The position numbers and the translations under genes were made by a program. Below are positions 34,715 to 43,270 of a stretch of 48,108 bases of DNA, in pieces. Position 1 is the stretch's first letter; each line of letters starts with the position of its first letter. A model generated the notes under the pieces. The model did not search any database. It saw only the letters and a program-made list of their open reading frames with translations, and had not been told where the DNA came from. The DNA is taken from assembly GCA_947176605.1 (NCBI GenBank), contig CAMWRH010000017.1, positions 1 to 48,108 of the forward strand. The letters are read 5' to 3'. This DNA comes from an uncultured Porphyromonadaceae bacterium (GTDB lineage Bacteria; Bacteroidota; Bacteroidia; Bacteroidales; Muribaculaceae).

Positions 34715-36370
34715 TCAGATCTCCTTGCCGTGCTCCAGAAGCAGAGTCATCGACGGACGGTCGCAGATCTCGGCGGGGCCGAAGTACTGGATCGGGCCGG
34801 GATACTGATAGAGCGTGTTGAGCGCCAGAGTCTCGCGCATGGAGGCGTATTTCAGATAGGGGCGGCCGTTGAGGTTGACGAGGGCCTTCTGTATCACGGG
34901 CTTCATCTGACCGTGACGACGCTCCATGTTCATCATCATTGTGATGGGTATGCCGCCTGCGATCCAGTTCTCGGTCTGGTCAGTAAGGTTGCGCACGCTC
35001 GACATGTAGCCTGTCAGACCGGCGTTGATCAGCATTGCTGCGTTGAAACCGAGTGCATACGTGTAGTCGGCATCGAAGTTGGTCGGATCAGCGCAACGTC
35101 CTTCGTAGCCGAAGAAGTGGTGCTGGGCAGCGAATTTGCCGCTGTACTGACCATCTTCCGCCATCTCTTCAAGACGCTTTGCCACCATCTCCGACAGGAG
35201 GCTCTCAGTCTCGATGAGCGATACCTGCACGTTGCCGTGGCTGTCGCGGTCGAGGCTGAGCTGGAGGGCGATGTTCTTGGGGAGGGATTTGTAGAGCTCG
35301 GCGCATTCGGGGCTGAGGAAGCCGTGGATTGCAGCCAGCTTTTCTACCTCTTCCAGACCCTCGAGCTCTTCGGCATGGTCTACGAGCACGTCGTTAAGCT
35401 CCGAGATAAGGCGCTTCATCGAGGGGATGAACTCGATCAGACCCTCGGGCACGAGTACGGTGCCGAAGTTCCAGCCGAGTTTCGCACGCTCTGCCACTAC
35501 GTAGCAGATCTGGCTTACGATGTTGTCGAGAGTCATGCGCTTTGCAGCCACTTCCTCGGAGATGAGGCAGACGTTGGGCTGAGTCTCAAGTGCGCACTCG
35601 AGTGCGATGTGTGAGGCCGAACGACCCATCAGTTTGATGAAGTGATAGTATTTCTTGGCTGAGTTGCAGTCGCGCTGGATGTTGCCGATCACCTCGGAGT
35701 ATACCTTGCAGGCGGTGTCGAAGCCGAAGGATGTCTCGATCCATTCGTTCTTGAGGTCGCCGTCGATGGTCTTGGGCACACCGATCACCTGTACGTCGGC
35801 ACCGTTGGCCTTGTAGTATTCGGCAAGTACGGCTGCGTTGGTGTTGGAGTCGTCGCCACCGATGATCACGAGGGCCTTGATGTTGAGCTCTTTGAGGATC
35901 TTCAGGCCTGCGTCAAACTGGTCGGGAGTCTCGAGCTTCGTGCGCCCTGAGCCGATGATGTCGAATCCGCCGGTGTTGCGGTACTCGGCGATGTAGCCGG
36001 CTGTGAGCTCCATGTACTGGTGGTTGATGAATCCCGACGGACCCATAAGGAAACCATACAGACGGCATTCCTTGTTGAGGCTCTTGATGCCGTCGAAGAT
36101 ACCGCTCACTACGTTGTGGCCACCGGGAGCCTGACCGCCTGAGAGGATAATGCCTACGTTGAAGGGTTCCTCTACACGCTCCGGACTATCGTTGCTCTCA
36201 AACTCCACTACGGGCATGCCGTAGGTGTTGGGGAAGAGGGCTTTGATTTCTTTCTGGTCGGCCACTGATTCCGTAGCGTCGCCTACCTTGATTTTTACCG
36301 GTCCCTGCAGAGCTTTGGGCAATTTGGGCTGATATTCAGCCCTCACTCTTTGAAGTGCACTTTTTTTCAT
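34715..36370 (-). CDS. pfp: PPi-dependent phosphofructokinase
   Basis: This enzyme phosphorylates fructose-6-phosphate with pyrophosphate instead of ATP, reversibly, so it serves glycolysis and gluconeogenesis. The 551-residue product is of the long plant-beta-like PFP type. Motifs seen: GIILSGGQAPGGHN near residue 73, the GGDDSNTNA block with the Asp that marks PPi use, PKTIDGDL, and MGRSASH. The codon use is strongly biased, as expected for an abundant glycolytic enzyme. The promoter -7 box is at 36466-36473 and a strong terminator follows. Confidence 0.96.
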   Translation of the reverse strand: MKKSALQRVRAEYQPKLPKALQGPVKIKVGDATESVADQKEIKALFPNTYGMPVVEFESNDSPERVEEPFNVGIILSGGQAPGGHNVVSGIFDGIKSLNKECRLYGFLMGPSGFINHQYMELTAGYIAEYRNTGGFDIIGSGRTKLETPDQFDAGLKILKELNIKALVIIGGDDSNTNAAVLAEYYKANGADVQVIGVPKTIDGDLKNEWIETSFGFDTACKVYSEVIGNIQRDCNSAKKYYHFIKLMGRSASHIALECALETQPNVCLISEEVAAKRMTLDNIVSQICYVVAERAKLGWNFGTVLVPEGLIEFIPSMKRLISELNDVLVDHAEELEGLEEVEKLAAIHGFLSPECAELYKSLPKNIALQLSLDRDSHGNVQVSLIETESLLSEMVAKRLEEMAEDGQYSGKFAAQHHFFGYEGRCADPTNFDADYTYALGFNAAMLINAGLTGYMSSVRNLTDQTENWIAGGIPITMMMNMERRHGQMKPVIQKALVNLNGRPYLKYASMRETLALNTLYQYPGPIQYFGPAEICDRPSMTLLLEHGKEI

Positions 36371-36465
36371 TATTCTGTAAAAATGTTTTATACCTCTTGT
36401 CGGTCCGGCGCGCTCCCGTAGCCGGGATTGTTTCTGTGTGCCTGACCTGCGTTGCTTTCAGGCTG

Positions 36466-36473
36466 CAAAGTTA
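36466..36473 (-). promoter_or_regulatory. Candidate -7 box for pfp
   Basis: Minus-strand TAACTTTG matches TAnnTTTG and lies 95 bases upstream of the pfp start. The upstream DNA is AT-rich but lacks a clear TTTG at 20 bases. Confidence 0.55.
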
Positions 36474-36511
36474 ATAATTTTCTTGCAATTACAGGTTATC
36501 AGGATATAATA

Positions 36512-36548
36512 AAAAAAGTCAGCAATCGCGGGGATTGCTGACTTTTTT
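36512..36548 (-). terminator. Terminator of tRNA-Cys, bidirectional shape
   Basis: A perfect 16-bp stem AAAAAAGTCAGCAATC / GATTGCTGACTTTTTT encloses a five-base loop. On the minus strand it begins one base after the end of the tRNA and ends in a T-run. Confidence 0.9.
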
Positions 36549-36549
36549 G

Positions 36550-36620
36550 AGGTTCCAACCAGATTCGAACTGGTGTAAACGGTTTTGCAGACCGGTACCT
36601 AACCACTCGGACATGGAACC
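36550..36620 (-). tRNA. tRNA-Cys (GCA)
   Basis: Seventy-one bases fold as a cloverleaf: acceptor GGTTCCA/TGGAACC, D arm, anticodon loop with GCA, T arm with GTTCGAATC. The discriminator base is T (U73), the known identity base for cysteine. CCA is not encoded. The promoter TTTG-N20-TAACTTTG is upstream and the terminator directly follows. Confidence 0.95.
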
Positions 36621-36952
36621 CTGTTTTACCGCATCCAAGCCTCTTGGGCTCTTTTGCACTGCAAAGTTAATACTTTTTTCCGACACCACCAAATTTTTCT
36701 GCAAAATATATTTCACTCCCGCTGTTTTTCCCCGCTCACCACCCCGTTGAATCCCCTCCCCTACTGTCTTCTGCCCCCTCGCACGCCGCTTCCCACGCAT
36801 CAGCCGTTCCTCCGGGGGATGAACCTTTATTACTCCTCTTTTGTAATATCTGTAAGATTGCATCCATGCTCCGGATTCCGCTATGTGCTTCTGTCGGGCC
36901 CCACAGGGATGCCCCGTAATGATTCCATCCGCTCTCTAAATATCCTTTGCAT
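36621..36952. other. Intergenic: tRNA-Cys promoter and mscS leader
   Basis: No gene is seen in these 332 bases. The tRNA-Cys promoter occupies 36662-36693. The remainder up to the mscS start is pyrimidine-rich on the plus strand and shows no clear promoter for mscS; TATCCTTTG at 36941-36949 is one base too long for the -7 consensus. Confidence 0.6.
36662..36693 (-). promoter_or_regulatory. Strong Bacteroidetes-type promoter of tRNA-Cys
   Basis: On the minus strand: TTTG (36690-36693), exactly 20 bases, then TAACTTTG (36662-36669). The tRNA begins about 41 bases downstream. Confidence 0.8.
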
Positions 36953-38545
36953 ATGAATATTTCCACCTTTCTGTTATCTCTGCCATCGCTGCCGACGGCC
37001 ACGATGCCCGATGATCACCATGTCCCCATCGTGGAGCTGCATGGCGCTACTGAAGAATCTTATTATACCGTAGCCCGATGGATCATGCGCGGAGTAAGCT
37101 GGCTGCTCGGGCTTGTAGGGCTTGAAAACAATAAGTTCCTTTTCATCTCGCTTTATGCGATCCTGGTATTTCTCATCGCTTTCGGCATCGGCCAGGTGGT
37201 GAAGTGGATCATTCTGTATATCGTCGACCATCTGTCGAAGGTGGTGAAGTATGATCTTTACATCCGTCTGCGCGATTCGCATTTCTTTGCAAAGGCATGC
37301 CGGCTGGTCCCTCCGATCGTATTTCTGATTTTCATTCAGTTCACCCTTACGTCGCAGGCTTCGCTGGCTTCATGGCTTACGCGCCTTACGTGGATCTATA
37401 TCTGTTATGTGGTGGCGGTGGCGCTCAATACGCTGGCCATGGTGGTGTGGAGCCATGTGGATGCCCGTGAGAATAAACGCAAGCTGCCGCTGCGCGGCCT
37501 TGTGCAGCTTATCAAGGGGATTATCTGGATTCTGTGCGCCATTATTGTCATCGGCATTCTGGTGGATAAGTCGCCGGGGAGTCTGCTCGCCGGTCTGGGC
37601 GCGTTCGCGGCTGTGCTGATGCTCGTGTTTAAGGACAGTATCCTCGGAGTCGTGGCCGGCGTGCAGCTCTCTGAGAATGACACTCTGCACGTGGGCGACT
37701 GGATCAAGGTGCCCGGCACTGACGCCAATGGCAACGTGATAGAGGTGACGCTCACTTCGGTGACTGTGCAGAATTTCGATAAGACAATCACCACGCTTCC
37801 CCCTTACAGTCTGATATCCGGATCGTTTACCAACTACCGCCCGATGCAGCAGTCGAATACCCGGCGCATCTGCCGCAGCTATATGATCGATTGCGATTCG
37901 ATTCTCCCGGCCGATGACGATATGCTGGCCGCATATGCCCGCATTCCGCTGCTTAAGGAGTGGATTGCGAAGAAGATCGAGCAGCGCAAGGCGGGAAAGG
38001 TGCAGGATGTGAATAATCCGGACGGACTTGTGGATGGCAGTATTGAGACTAATCTGGGTGTGTTCCGCGCCTATATGAAGCTTTATCTTGATGCATCGCC
38101 CCATATAAGTCACGCTCCGGCCGACACTTGCTTTATCTCGGCTTTGGCCCAGACGGCTTCAGGGCTCCCGCTGCAGCTGTATTGCTTTACGAATACATCG
38201 TCGTGGCTTCCGTATGAGGCCATACAGTCGGCTGTATTCGAGCATCTGGCCATCATGATGGGGCGCTTCCATCTTTATACCTATGAGAATGCTTCGGGTC
38301 GTGACACGGTGCTCAATGGTGTGCTCGAAGCCGGGCGGGATCCGAGCCTGTATTTCGGCATCCCCTACCCCTTCATGCAACATGGAGGCACTCCCGAGAA
38401 TCCTGCGCTCCGTCCGGCATCCACCCCGACTCCGGCCGATGGTCAGGATGCGGCGCCCTCTCCCGCCCCCGGTTCTTCTGAAGATTCTCCGGCGCCGGGC
38501 GACACTCAGTCGCCTTCATCCGCCCCGGATTCCGCATCGAAGTAA
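36953..38545 (+). CDS. MscS-family mechanosensitive channel (YbdG-like)
   Basis: The 530-residue inner-membrane protein has about five hydrophobic segments. The MscS pore helix and beta domain contain AGLGAFAAVLMLVFKDSILGVVAG (near 217-240, in two parts), VGDWIKVPG, and DKTITTLPPYSLISGSF, the last being typical of the YbdG/miniconductance branch that releases solutes during osmotic downshift. A C-terminal tail of about 60 residues rich in Pro, Ser, Ala and Asp is outside the family core. The start is the ATG at 36953; a TTG two codons upstream also opens the frame. A strong terminator follows. Confidence 0.93.
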   Translation: MNISTFLLSLPSLPTATMPDDHHVPIVELHGATEESYYTVARWIMRGVSWLLGLVGLENNKFLFISLYAILVFLIAFGIGQVVKWIILYIVDHLSKVVKYDLYIRLRDSHFFAKACRLVPPIVFLIFIQFTLTSQASLASWLTRLTWIYICYVVAVALNTLAMVVWSHVDARENKRKLPLRGLVQLIKGIIWILCAIIVIGILVDKSPGSLLAGLGAFAAVLMLVFKDSILGVVAGVQLSENDTLHVGDWIKVPGTDANGNVIEVTLTSVTVQNFDKTITTLPPYSLISGSFTNYRPMQQSNTRRICRSYMIDCDSILPADDDMLAAYARIPLLKEWIAKKIEQRKAGKVQDVNNPDGLVDGSIETNLGVFRAYMKLYLDASPHISHAPADTCFISALAQTASGLPLQLYCFTNTSSWLPYEAIQSAVFEHLAIMMGRFHLYTYENASGRDTVLNGVLEAGRDPSLYFGIPYPFMQHGGTPENPALRPASTPTPADGQDAAPSPAPGSSEDSPAPGDTQSPSSAPDSASK

Positions 38546-38568
38546 GGACCGCTTCCCTGATATCCGCA

Positions 38569-38612
38569 CAGCCCCCTTCCCGCACGCCGGCGGGAAGGGG
38601 GCTGATTATTTT
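38569..38612 (+). terminator. Terminator after mscS
   Basis: A perfect 15-bp GC-rich stem (38569-38583 with 38590-38604) with a six-base loop is followed by ATTATTTT. A smaller hairpin (38659-38680) lies between it and the end of the convergent HU-LysM gene. Confidence 0.85.
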
Positions 38613-38714
38613 GCGGGCTGCTCTCCGCATGCTTTGTGGATTCCGGCATGGCCCCGTGTCTGCGCGATGATTCGCGCGGAGAAAACGCAAGGAGGATCCG
38701 TGCGGGGAGGGGAA

Positions 38715-39956
38715 TTATTTCTTAGCCTTGTAGCGGGCGTAGATTTCGGCACCCAGACGCTTGGCTTTGGCCAGATCGGCGGCATCGTTGGGATTGACTC
38801 CATATTTCGACAGTGGAGGTATCACTACGCGGGTGCCGGGACGTATGCGGTCAGGATGACCGAGTATCTTTTCGTTCTCCTTATATATATATGGCCAGAA
38901 GTGATAGTTGCCATAGTGCTTGCGGGCCAAGGTGCCCAATGCGGAGGTGGGGGTGACGGTGTCGTATACCGGCTGATCCGACGGACGGGTAGGCACGGCA
39001 TTGACTGCCGCTTCATCTTTCTCCGGCACTTCATCCTCTACTATGCCGTCGACGTCGCTTTCGGCCAAGGTCATGTCGGCAGCTTCGGCCACATCCGCGG
39101 CGTCGGCCCGGGATGCAGCCGGGGCAGGCTCGGCTGCTGCTACAGCGGGGGGCTGCCCGGGGGCACTCCGGCGTCCCATCATCGCGCCGAAGTCGTCGTT
39201 AAGGAAGTACAGGGCCACACACCCCGCCACCACTACGGCCACGGCAGCTGCCATCCCCCATATGAATCCGTGATGAAACTTGCGGCGCTGCTCTACGGCA
39301 GTATTTTCCACCGCCTGAGCCACCACGGCGCAGGAATCAGGCGATTCGGCATCTTGCGGCATCTGAGGCGCTGCCGATCCCTTTTCGGGTGCCGGTGCGG
39401 ATGGCGAGGGTGTCACTTCCACGGCTTCGGCAGCCTCTTCGGCTTCTTCGGCTTCAGCCATTTCGCGGAATTCTTCCGGCGCTTCCGATTCCGGGACTTC
39501 CGGTGTTTCCAATCCCGGTGCTTCCGATCCCGGGACTTCCGGCGCTTCCGGCGCATCGGCATCTTCATCTTCCACGGGCGCAGCATTGCGCTCGGCCGGA
39601 GTTTCGGCCTCCATCAGCTCTTCATCGGCCACCTCGTCGGAGAGTTCGATTGTCTCAAACATGCTGAATGGAGCATTCACCATCACGGCAAGTTCTTTGG
39701 CCGGAATGAAGACTATGCGGTTGTGGGCAGGTATTTCATAATCCTCTCCCGATGAGACGTCGACACTCATTCTGGCATCTACGGCCGAAATCTTGAATGT
39801 GCCGAAGCCCCTTACTTTTACAGGCTCGCCTGCCGCAAGGCTTGCCGATATGGTCCGGAAGAAACTTCTGAGCAGTTCCTCGCATTCCTGACGGCTGCTT
39901 CCGGTGCGGTCTGAGAGCATCTGAGCCAATACTGATAGGGTTATCTTGTTGTCCAT
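38715..39956 (-). CDS. HU-type DNA-binding domain fused to TM and LysM-like domain
   Basis: The 413-residue protein joins four parts. Residues 1-95 form a HU/IHF-type domain (VKVRGFGTFKIS, then the arm region ending NRIVFIPAKEL). Residues about 100-220 are a long acidic, Pro/Ala/Glu-rich linker with repeats of SEAP and PEVP. A single membrane helix spans about 231-252, preceded by basic RRKFHHG, which places the N-terminus in the cytoplasm. A periplasmic part of about 160 residues ends with a LysM-like module near 330-380 (LARKHYGNYHFWPYIYKEN, PGTRVVIPPL). The layout suggests a tie between nucleoid and cell wall, but this is inference. It is 60 bases downstream of a plain HU gene on the same strand. 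Confidence 0.88.
   Translation of the reverse strand: MDNKITLSVLAQMLSDRTGSSRQECEELLRSFFRTISASLAAGEPVKVRGFGTFKISAVDARMSVDVSSGEDYEIPAHNRIVFIPAKELAVMVNAPFSMFETIELSDEVADEELMEAETPAERNAAPVEDEDADAPEAPEVPGSEAPGLETPEVPESEAPEEFREMAEAEEAEEAAEAVEVTPSPSAPAPEKGSAAPQMPQDAESPDSCAVVAQAVENTAVEQRRKFHHGFIWGMAAAVAVVVAGCVALYFLNDDFGAMMGRRSAPGQPPAVAAAEPAPAASRADAADVAEAADMTLAESDVDGIVEDEVPEKDEAAVNAVPTRPSDQPVYDTVTPTSALGTLARKHYGNYHFWPYIYKENEKILGHPDRIRPGTRVVIPPLSKYGVNPNDAADLAKAKRLGAEIYARYKAKK
39474..39561 (-). repeat. Imperfect direct repeats in HU-LysM linker
   Basis: A unit of the form CTTCCGATTCCGGGACTTCC recurs with small changes (CTTCCGATCCCGGGACTTCC) and shorter CTTCCGG pieces lie around it. They code for the Pro/Glu/Ser/Ala repeats of the linker, so the linker length may vary. 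Confidence 0.65.
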
Positions 39957-40016
39957 GCTGGTTTCAAAAGGTGTGGGGCCTGCTCATTACGGTCGGGCAA
40001 TCCCGGCGCCACGCAA

Positions 40017-40304
40017 TCACGACAGGTCCTGGTTGGAGATTGCGGATTTCATTACTGCCGACGGGCGGAATCCCATCACCAGTTTCGGGGGCACAAGCAG
40101 CCGGCGCCCCGTCGAGGGGTGCACGGCCAGGCGCTCTTTGCGCTTTTTCGGTTCGAATTGCCCGAAGCCGGGTATGATTATCGTATCCATAGCCACACAG
40201 CATTCGGCGGCAATCCCATAGAAACTGCCGAGCATCTCCTGCACTTTTTCGCGCCCCATGCCGGTTTCGGCTGCTATGTTGTCAATCAGGGTCCTGTTGT
40301 CCAT
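40017..40304 (-). CDS. HU/IHF-family DNA-binding protein
   Basis: The 95-residue protein is a single HU-type domain: MDNRTLIDNIAAETGMGREKV, then IIPGFGQFEPKKRKER, VHPSTGRRLLVPPKLVMGFRPSAVMK. The DNA-inserting Pro is in the arm region. HU proteins bend DNA and shape the nucleoid. It lies upstream of the HU-LysM fusion and both probably come from one transcript. The -7 box ends five bases before the ATG, so the message would be nearly leaderless. Confidence 0.93.
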   Translation of the reverse strand: MDNRTLIDNIAAETGMGREKVQEMLGSFYGIAAECCVAMDTIIIPGFGQFEPKKRKERLAVHPSTGRRLLVPPKLVMGFRPSAVMKSAISNQDLS

Positions 40305-40309
40305 AACTG

Positions 40310-40317
40310 CAAATTTA
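40310..40317 (-). promoter_or_regulatory. -7 box of HU operon, almost touching the ATG
   Basis: Minus-strand TAAATTTG matches TAnnTTTG and ends five bases before the HU start codon. If used, transcription begins at or near the A of the ATG. Confidence 0.6.
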
Positions 40318-40360
40318 CGAATTTTTCCTCATATCATCTCCCCATATGGGATATATTTTG

Positions 40361-40368
40361 TAATTTTG
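40361..40368 (+). promoter_or_regulatory. Candidate -7 box for TraB/GumN gene
   Basis: TAATTTTG matches TAnnTTTG, 128 bases upstream of the gene and divergent from the HU promoter. No TTTG lies at 20 bases. The leader holds a CCGGATCCGG palindrome at 40464-40473. Confidence 0.5.
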
Positions 40369-40496
40369 CCGACAGTAACTTTATTTTTCTCTGCGGCGTA
40401 TGTAATTTTCTTCCCTATCCGGCATACTAATGAATTGCATCCGGATTCGGGATCATATCTTGCGCCGGATCCGGTACAAACATTAATTCATGCAAT

Positions 40497-41390
40497 ATGC
40501 GACATTTCAATCTCTACGCGTTCCTGGCGATGCTGATGCTTGCATCCATGCTCCCGGCTTCGGCCCAGGTGTTCTACAAAGTGGAAGGCAATGGCCTTGA
40601 GCATCCTTCCTATCTCTTCGGCACCCATCATCTGGCGCCTGCCGATTTCACCGACCGGTTTAAATCGCTCCCGCAGGCCATAGAGCAGGCCCAGGCGGTG
40701 GTGGGGGAGGTCGACATGACCATCGACCCGATGCAGCTGCAGATGCGCATGGCTCCCTATATGCAGGCTCCGGCCGACAGCACGCTGTCGCGCCTGCTCT
40801 CGGCTGAGGAATTTGCCGTACTGAATGAGAAGTTTAAGCCTCTTTCTCCCATGCCGGGGCTCGATCTGACGATGCTCGACGGGATGCGTCCGATGGTGGC
40901 CACTACGATGGTGAGCCTGACGCTGATTCAGAAGTCGATGCCGGGATTTAATCCGGCCGAGCAGCTCGACACGAAGTTTCAGAACGTTTTTTCTGCCGCC
41001 GGCAAGAAGGTAATCCCTCTTGAGACTCCCGAAGAACAGGCGGCGCTGCTCTACGACTTCACTCCCATCACCAAGCAGCTTGAGGCGCTGCGCGAGACTC
41101 TCGACGACACATCCCGGGTCGAACAGATGGCCCAAAAGCTCAATAAGGCGTATCTTGAGCAGAACCTCGACGTGATGATGCATCTCTCGGATGAGGAGGA
41201 GACTGACCCGGCATTCCTCCAGGCAATGCTGAATCTGCGCAACCACAAATGGATGCAGGCTATCCCCGACATCATGCGCGCTCAGCCGGCAATGATTGTG
41301 GTAGGAGCCCTGCATCTCGCCGGCCCCGACGGACTGGTGGCCCAATTGAAGGAAGCCGGCTACACGGTCACTCCGGTCGACTTCGACTGA
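40497..41390 (+). CDS. TraB/GumN-family protein (putative metalloprotease)
   Basis: The 297-residue product has a signal peptide (cleavage near PASA-Q, about 23) and spans the whole TraB/GumN domain. The two hallmark motifs are visible: YLFGTHH near 39-45 and VVGALHLAG near 268-275. These are the GxxH-type sites proposed to hold metal in this family, which includes the animal Tiki proteases. The middle is helical with MetGln-rich stretches. It should be periplasmic or outer-membrane associated. The substrate is unknown. It has its own promoter and terminator. Confidence 0.88.
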   Translation: MRHFNLYAFLAMLMLASMLPASAQVFYKVEGNGLEHPSYLFGTHHLAPADFTDRFKSLPQAIEQAQAVVGEVDMTIDPMQLQMRMAPYMQAPADSTLSRLLSAEEFAVLNEKFKPLSPMPGLDLTMLDGMRPMVATTMVSLTLIQKSMPGFNPAEQLDTKFQNVFSAAGKKVIPLETPEEQAALLYDFTPITKQLEALRETLDDTSRVEQMAQKLNKAYLEQNLDVMMHLSDEEETDPAFLQAMLNLRNHKWMQAIPDIMRAQPAMIVVGALHLAGPDGLVAQLKEAGYTVTPVDFD

Positions 41391-41412
41391 CGCCATACCA
41401 TCTGAATATCAA

Positions 41413-41452
41413 CAAGATACCCCGACTGCACCCCGACAGCCGGGGTATCTTG
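41413..41452 (+). terminator. Hairpin terminator after TraB/GumN gene
   Basis: CAAGATACCCCG pairs perfectly with CGGGGTATCTTG (41413-41424 and 41441-41452), loop of 16. The T-run is weak. Confidence 0.7.
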
Positions 41453-41496
41453 CAATATTATGTGACAGAGCTGCTCTATATATTTTTATTATAATT

Positions 41497-41528
41497 TTTG
41501 CATATTCAAATTTCTTTCGCTATCTTTG
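41497..41528 (+). promoter_or_regulatory. Strong Bacteroidetes-type promoter of tnaA
   Basis: TTTG (41497-41500), exactly 20 bases, TATCTTTG (41521-41528). The leader to tnaA is about 110 bases and holds a six-codon ORF (MEAMKA, 41543-41563) with no Trp codon. Confidence 0.75.
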
Positions 41529-41644
41529 TGGCATCTTATAATATGGAGGCTATGAAGGCCTGAGCAGCCGATGCGTCACTATGGCCATCACCCCCACTAT
41601 TACCGGAAAAACATAAACTGATTACATTTAAACTATACTTACAC

Positions 41645-43021
41645 ATGGAACTTCCCTTTGCAGAATCCTGGAAAATCAAGATGGTGGAACCTATCCGCAA
41701 ATCCACCCGTGAAGAACGCGAACAGTGGCTCAAGGATGCCAACTACAACGTTTTCCAGCTCTCAGCCGACCAGGTCTACATCGACTGCCTCACCGACTCA
41801 GGCACCGGCGCAATGAGCGACCGTCAGTGGGCCGCCCTCATGATGGGCGATGAGTCTTATGCAGGCTCACGCTCCTTCTTCGAGCTCCGCGATGTGATCA
41901 CCCGCCTCACCGGCTTTGAGTATGTGATACCCACACACCAGGGGCGCGCAGCTGAGAATGTGCTCTTCTCCGCTCTCATCAAGGCTTGCGACGTATGCCC
42001 CGGCAACTCTCATTTCGACACCACAAAGGGGCACATCGAGAGCCGCAAGGCCGTGGCGCTCGACTGCACTGTCGACGAGGCAAAGGACACGCAGCTTGAA
42101 GTACCGTTCAAAGGCAATGTCGACATCAACAAGCTCGAAAAGGCTCTCGCTGAGAATGCCGACAAGGTGCCCTTCATCATCGTCACCATCACCAACAATA
42201 CTGCCGGCGGCCAGCCCGTATCGATGCAGAATCTGCGCGATGTGCGCCGCGTGGCCGACAAGTACGGCAAGCGCGTCATCTTCGACTCCGCACGCTTCGC
42301 TGAAAACGCATATTTCATCAAGACCCGCGAGGAGGGTTATGCCGACAAGTCGATCAAGGAAATCACACGCGAGATGTTCTCTCTGGCCGACGGCATGACA
42401 ATGTCGGCCAAGAAGGACGGTATCGTCAATATGGGCGGTTTCATAGCTACCCGTCACCAGGACTGGTACGAGGCTGCCAAGAACTTCTGCATCCCCTTCG
42501 AAGGCTACCTCACTTACGGCGGCATGAACGGCCGCGACATGGCGGCTCTCGCCGTTGGTCTGGATGAGAATACCGAGTTCGACAATCTCGACACCCGCAT
42601 CAAGCAGGTGCAGTATCTCGCTTCGCTCCTCGATGAGTACGGCATCCCCTACCAGCGTCCCGCAGGTGGCCACGCCATCTTCGTCGATGCCTCGAAGATT
42701 CTGACCAATGTACCCAAGGAGGAATTCCCCGCCCAGACCCTCACTATCGAGCTCTACCGCGAAGCCGGTGTGCGTGGATGCGAAATCGGCTACATCCTGG
42801 CCGACCGCGACCCCATCACCCGCGAGAACCGTTTCGGCGGCCTCGACCTGCTGCGTCTCGCCATCGCACGCCGTGTATACACCGACAATCACATGAAGGT
42901 AATCGCTGTGGCTCTTAAGAATGTATTCGACCGCCGTCACGAAATCACCCGTGGCGTGGAAATCGTCTGGGAAGCTCCGCTCATGCGCCACTTCACTGTC
43001 AAGCTCCGCCCTCTCGGTTAA
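41645..43021 (+). CDS. tnaA: Tryptophanase
   Basis: This PLP enzyme splits tryptophan to indole, pyruvate and ammonia. The 458-residue product shows DSGTGAMSD, the PTHQGRAAEN block, HFDTTKGH (tryptophanase-like Asp125), TITNNTAGGQPVS, DSARFAENAYFIK and MSAKKDG with PLP lysine Lys257. The C-terminus reads RHFTVKL, with His where tyrosine phenol-lyase has Phe; this and FDTTKGH favour tryptophanase over tyrosine phenol-lyase. The strong promoter and very biased codons suggest high expression. There is no E. coli-type tnaC leader and no tnaB permease beside it. A 15-bp terminator follows. Confidence 0.92.
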   Translation: MELPFAESWKIKMVEPIRKSTREEREQWLKDANYNVFQLSADQVYIDCLTDSGTGAMSDRQWAALMMGDESYAGSRSFFELRDVITRLTGFEYVIPTHQGRAAENVLFSALIKACDVCPGNSHFDTTKGHIESRKAVALDCTVDEAKDTQLEVPFKGNVDINKLEKALAENADKVPFIIVTITNNTAGGQPVSMQNLRDVRRVADKYGKRVIFDSARFAENAYFIKTREEGYADKSIKEITREMFSLADGMTMSAKKDGIVNMGGFIATRHQDWYEAAKNFCIPFEGYLTYGGMNGRDMAALAVGLDENTEFDNLDTRIKQVQYLASLLDEYGIPYQRPAGGHAIFVDASKILTNVPKEEFPAQTLTIELYREAGVRGCEIGYILADRDPITRENRFGGLDLLRLAIARRVYTDNHMKVIAVALKNVFDRRHEITRGVEIVWEAPLMRHFTVKLRPLG

Positions 43022-43051
43022 GTCAATAATAATTTGACATAATATAATGCA

Positions 43052-43097
43052 ATTCACCCCTGAAACCAACCGCGTTTCAGGGGTGAATGTCATTTTT
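43052..43097 (+). terminator. Intrinsic terminator of tnaA
   Basis: A perfect 15-bp stem (43052-43066 with 43074-43088), seven-base loop, followed by GTCATTTTTC. Confidence 0.88.
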
Positions 43098-43270
43098 CTA
43101 TTCTCATCTTATCTCAGCCTATCCCCGAGCCGACGCTTCATACACTTTTCATACAATACCCCCATGAATGAGACAGCCTCCTCTTTTAAGCGAATGGATA
43201 GGGTTAATGTCCTCATTTTCGCACACATAGTATTCGATTAACAAATTTTCACACTTACTTTTTCACGATT

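Noticed and set aside
38283-39755. Plus-strand frame of 490 codons across the mscS end and HU-LysM gene
   Set aside because: It is antisense to the HU-LysM fusion, runs through the mscS terminator, and its composition (Gly, Arg, His, Cys) is that of a shadow frame.
41543-41563. TnaC-like leader peptide
   Set aside because: Only six codons, no Trp and no Pro stall motif.
41645-43021. Tyrosine phenol-lyase as the identity of the beta-eliminating lyase
   Set aside because: The FDTTKGH block and the C-terminal RHFT (His in place of Phe) match tryptophanase better.
41867-43093. Minus-strand frame of 408 codons opposite tnaA
   Set aside because: Shadow frame of a highly biased gene; starts inside the tnaA terminator.
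43047-43241. 64-codon frame after tnaA
   Set aside because: It lies across the tnaA terminator stem and has no start signal or family resemblance.
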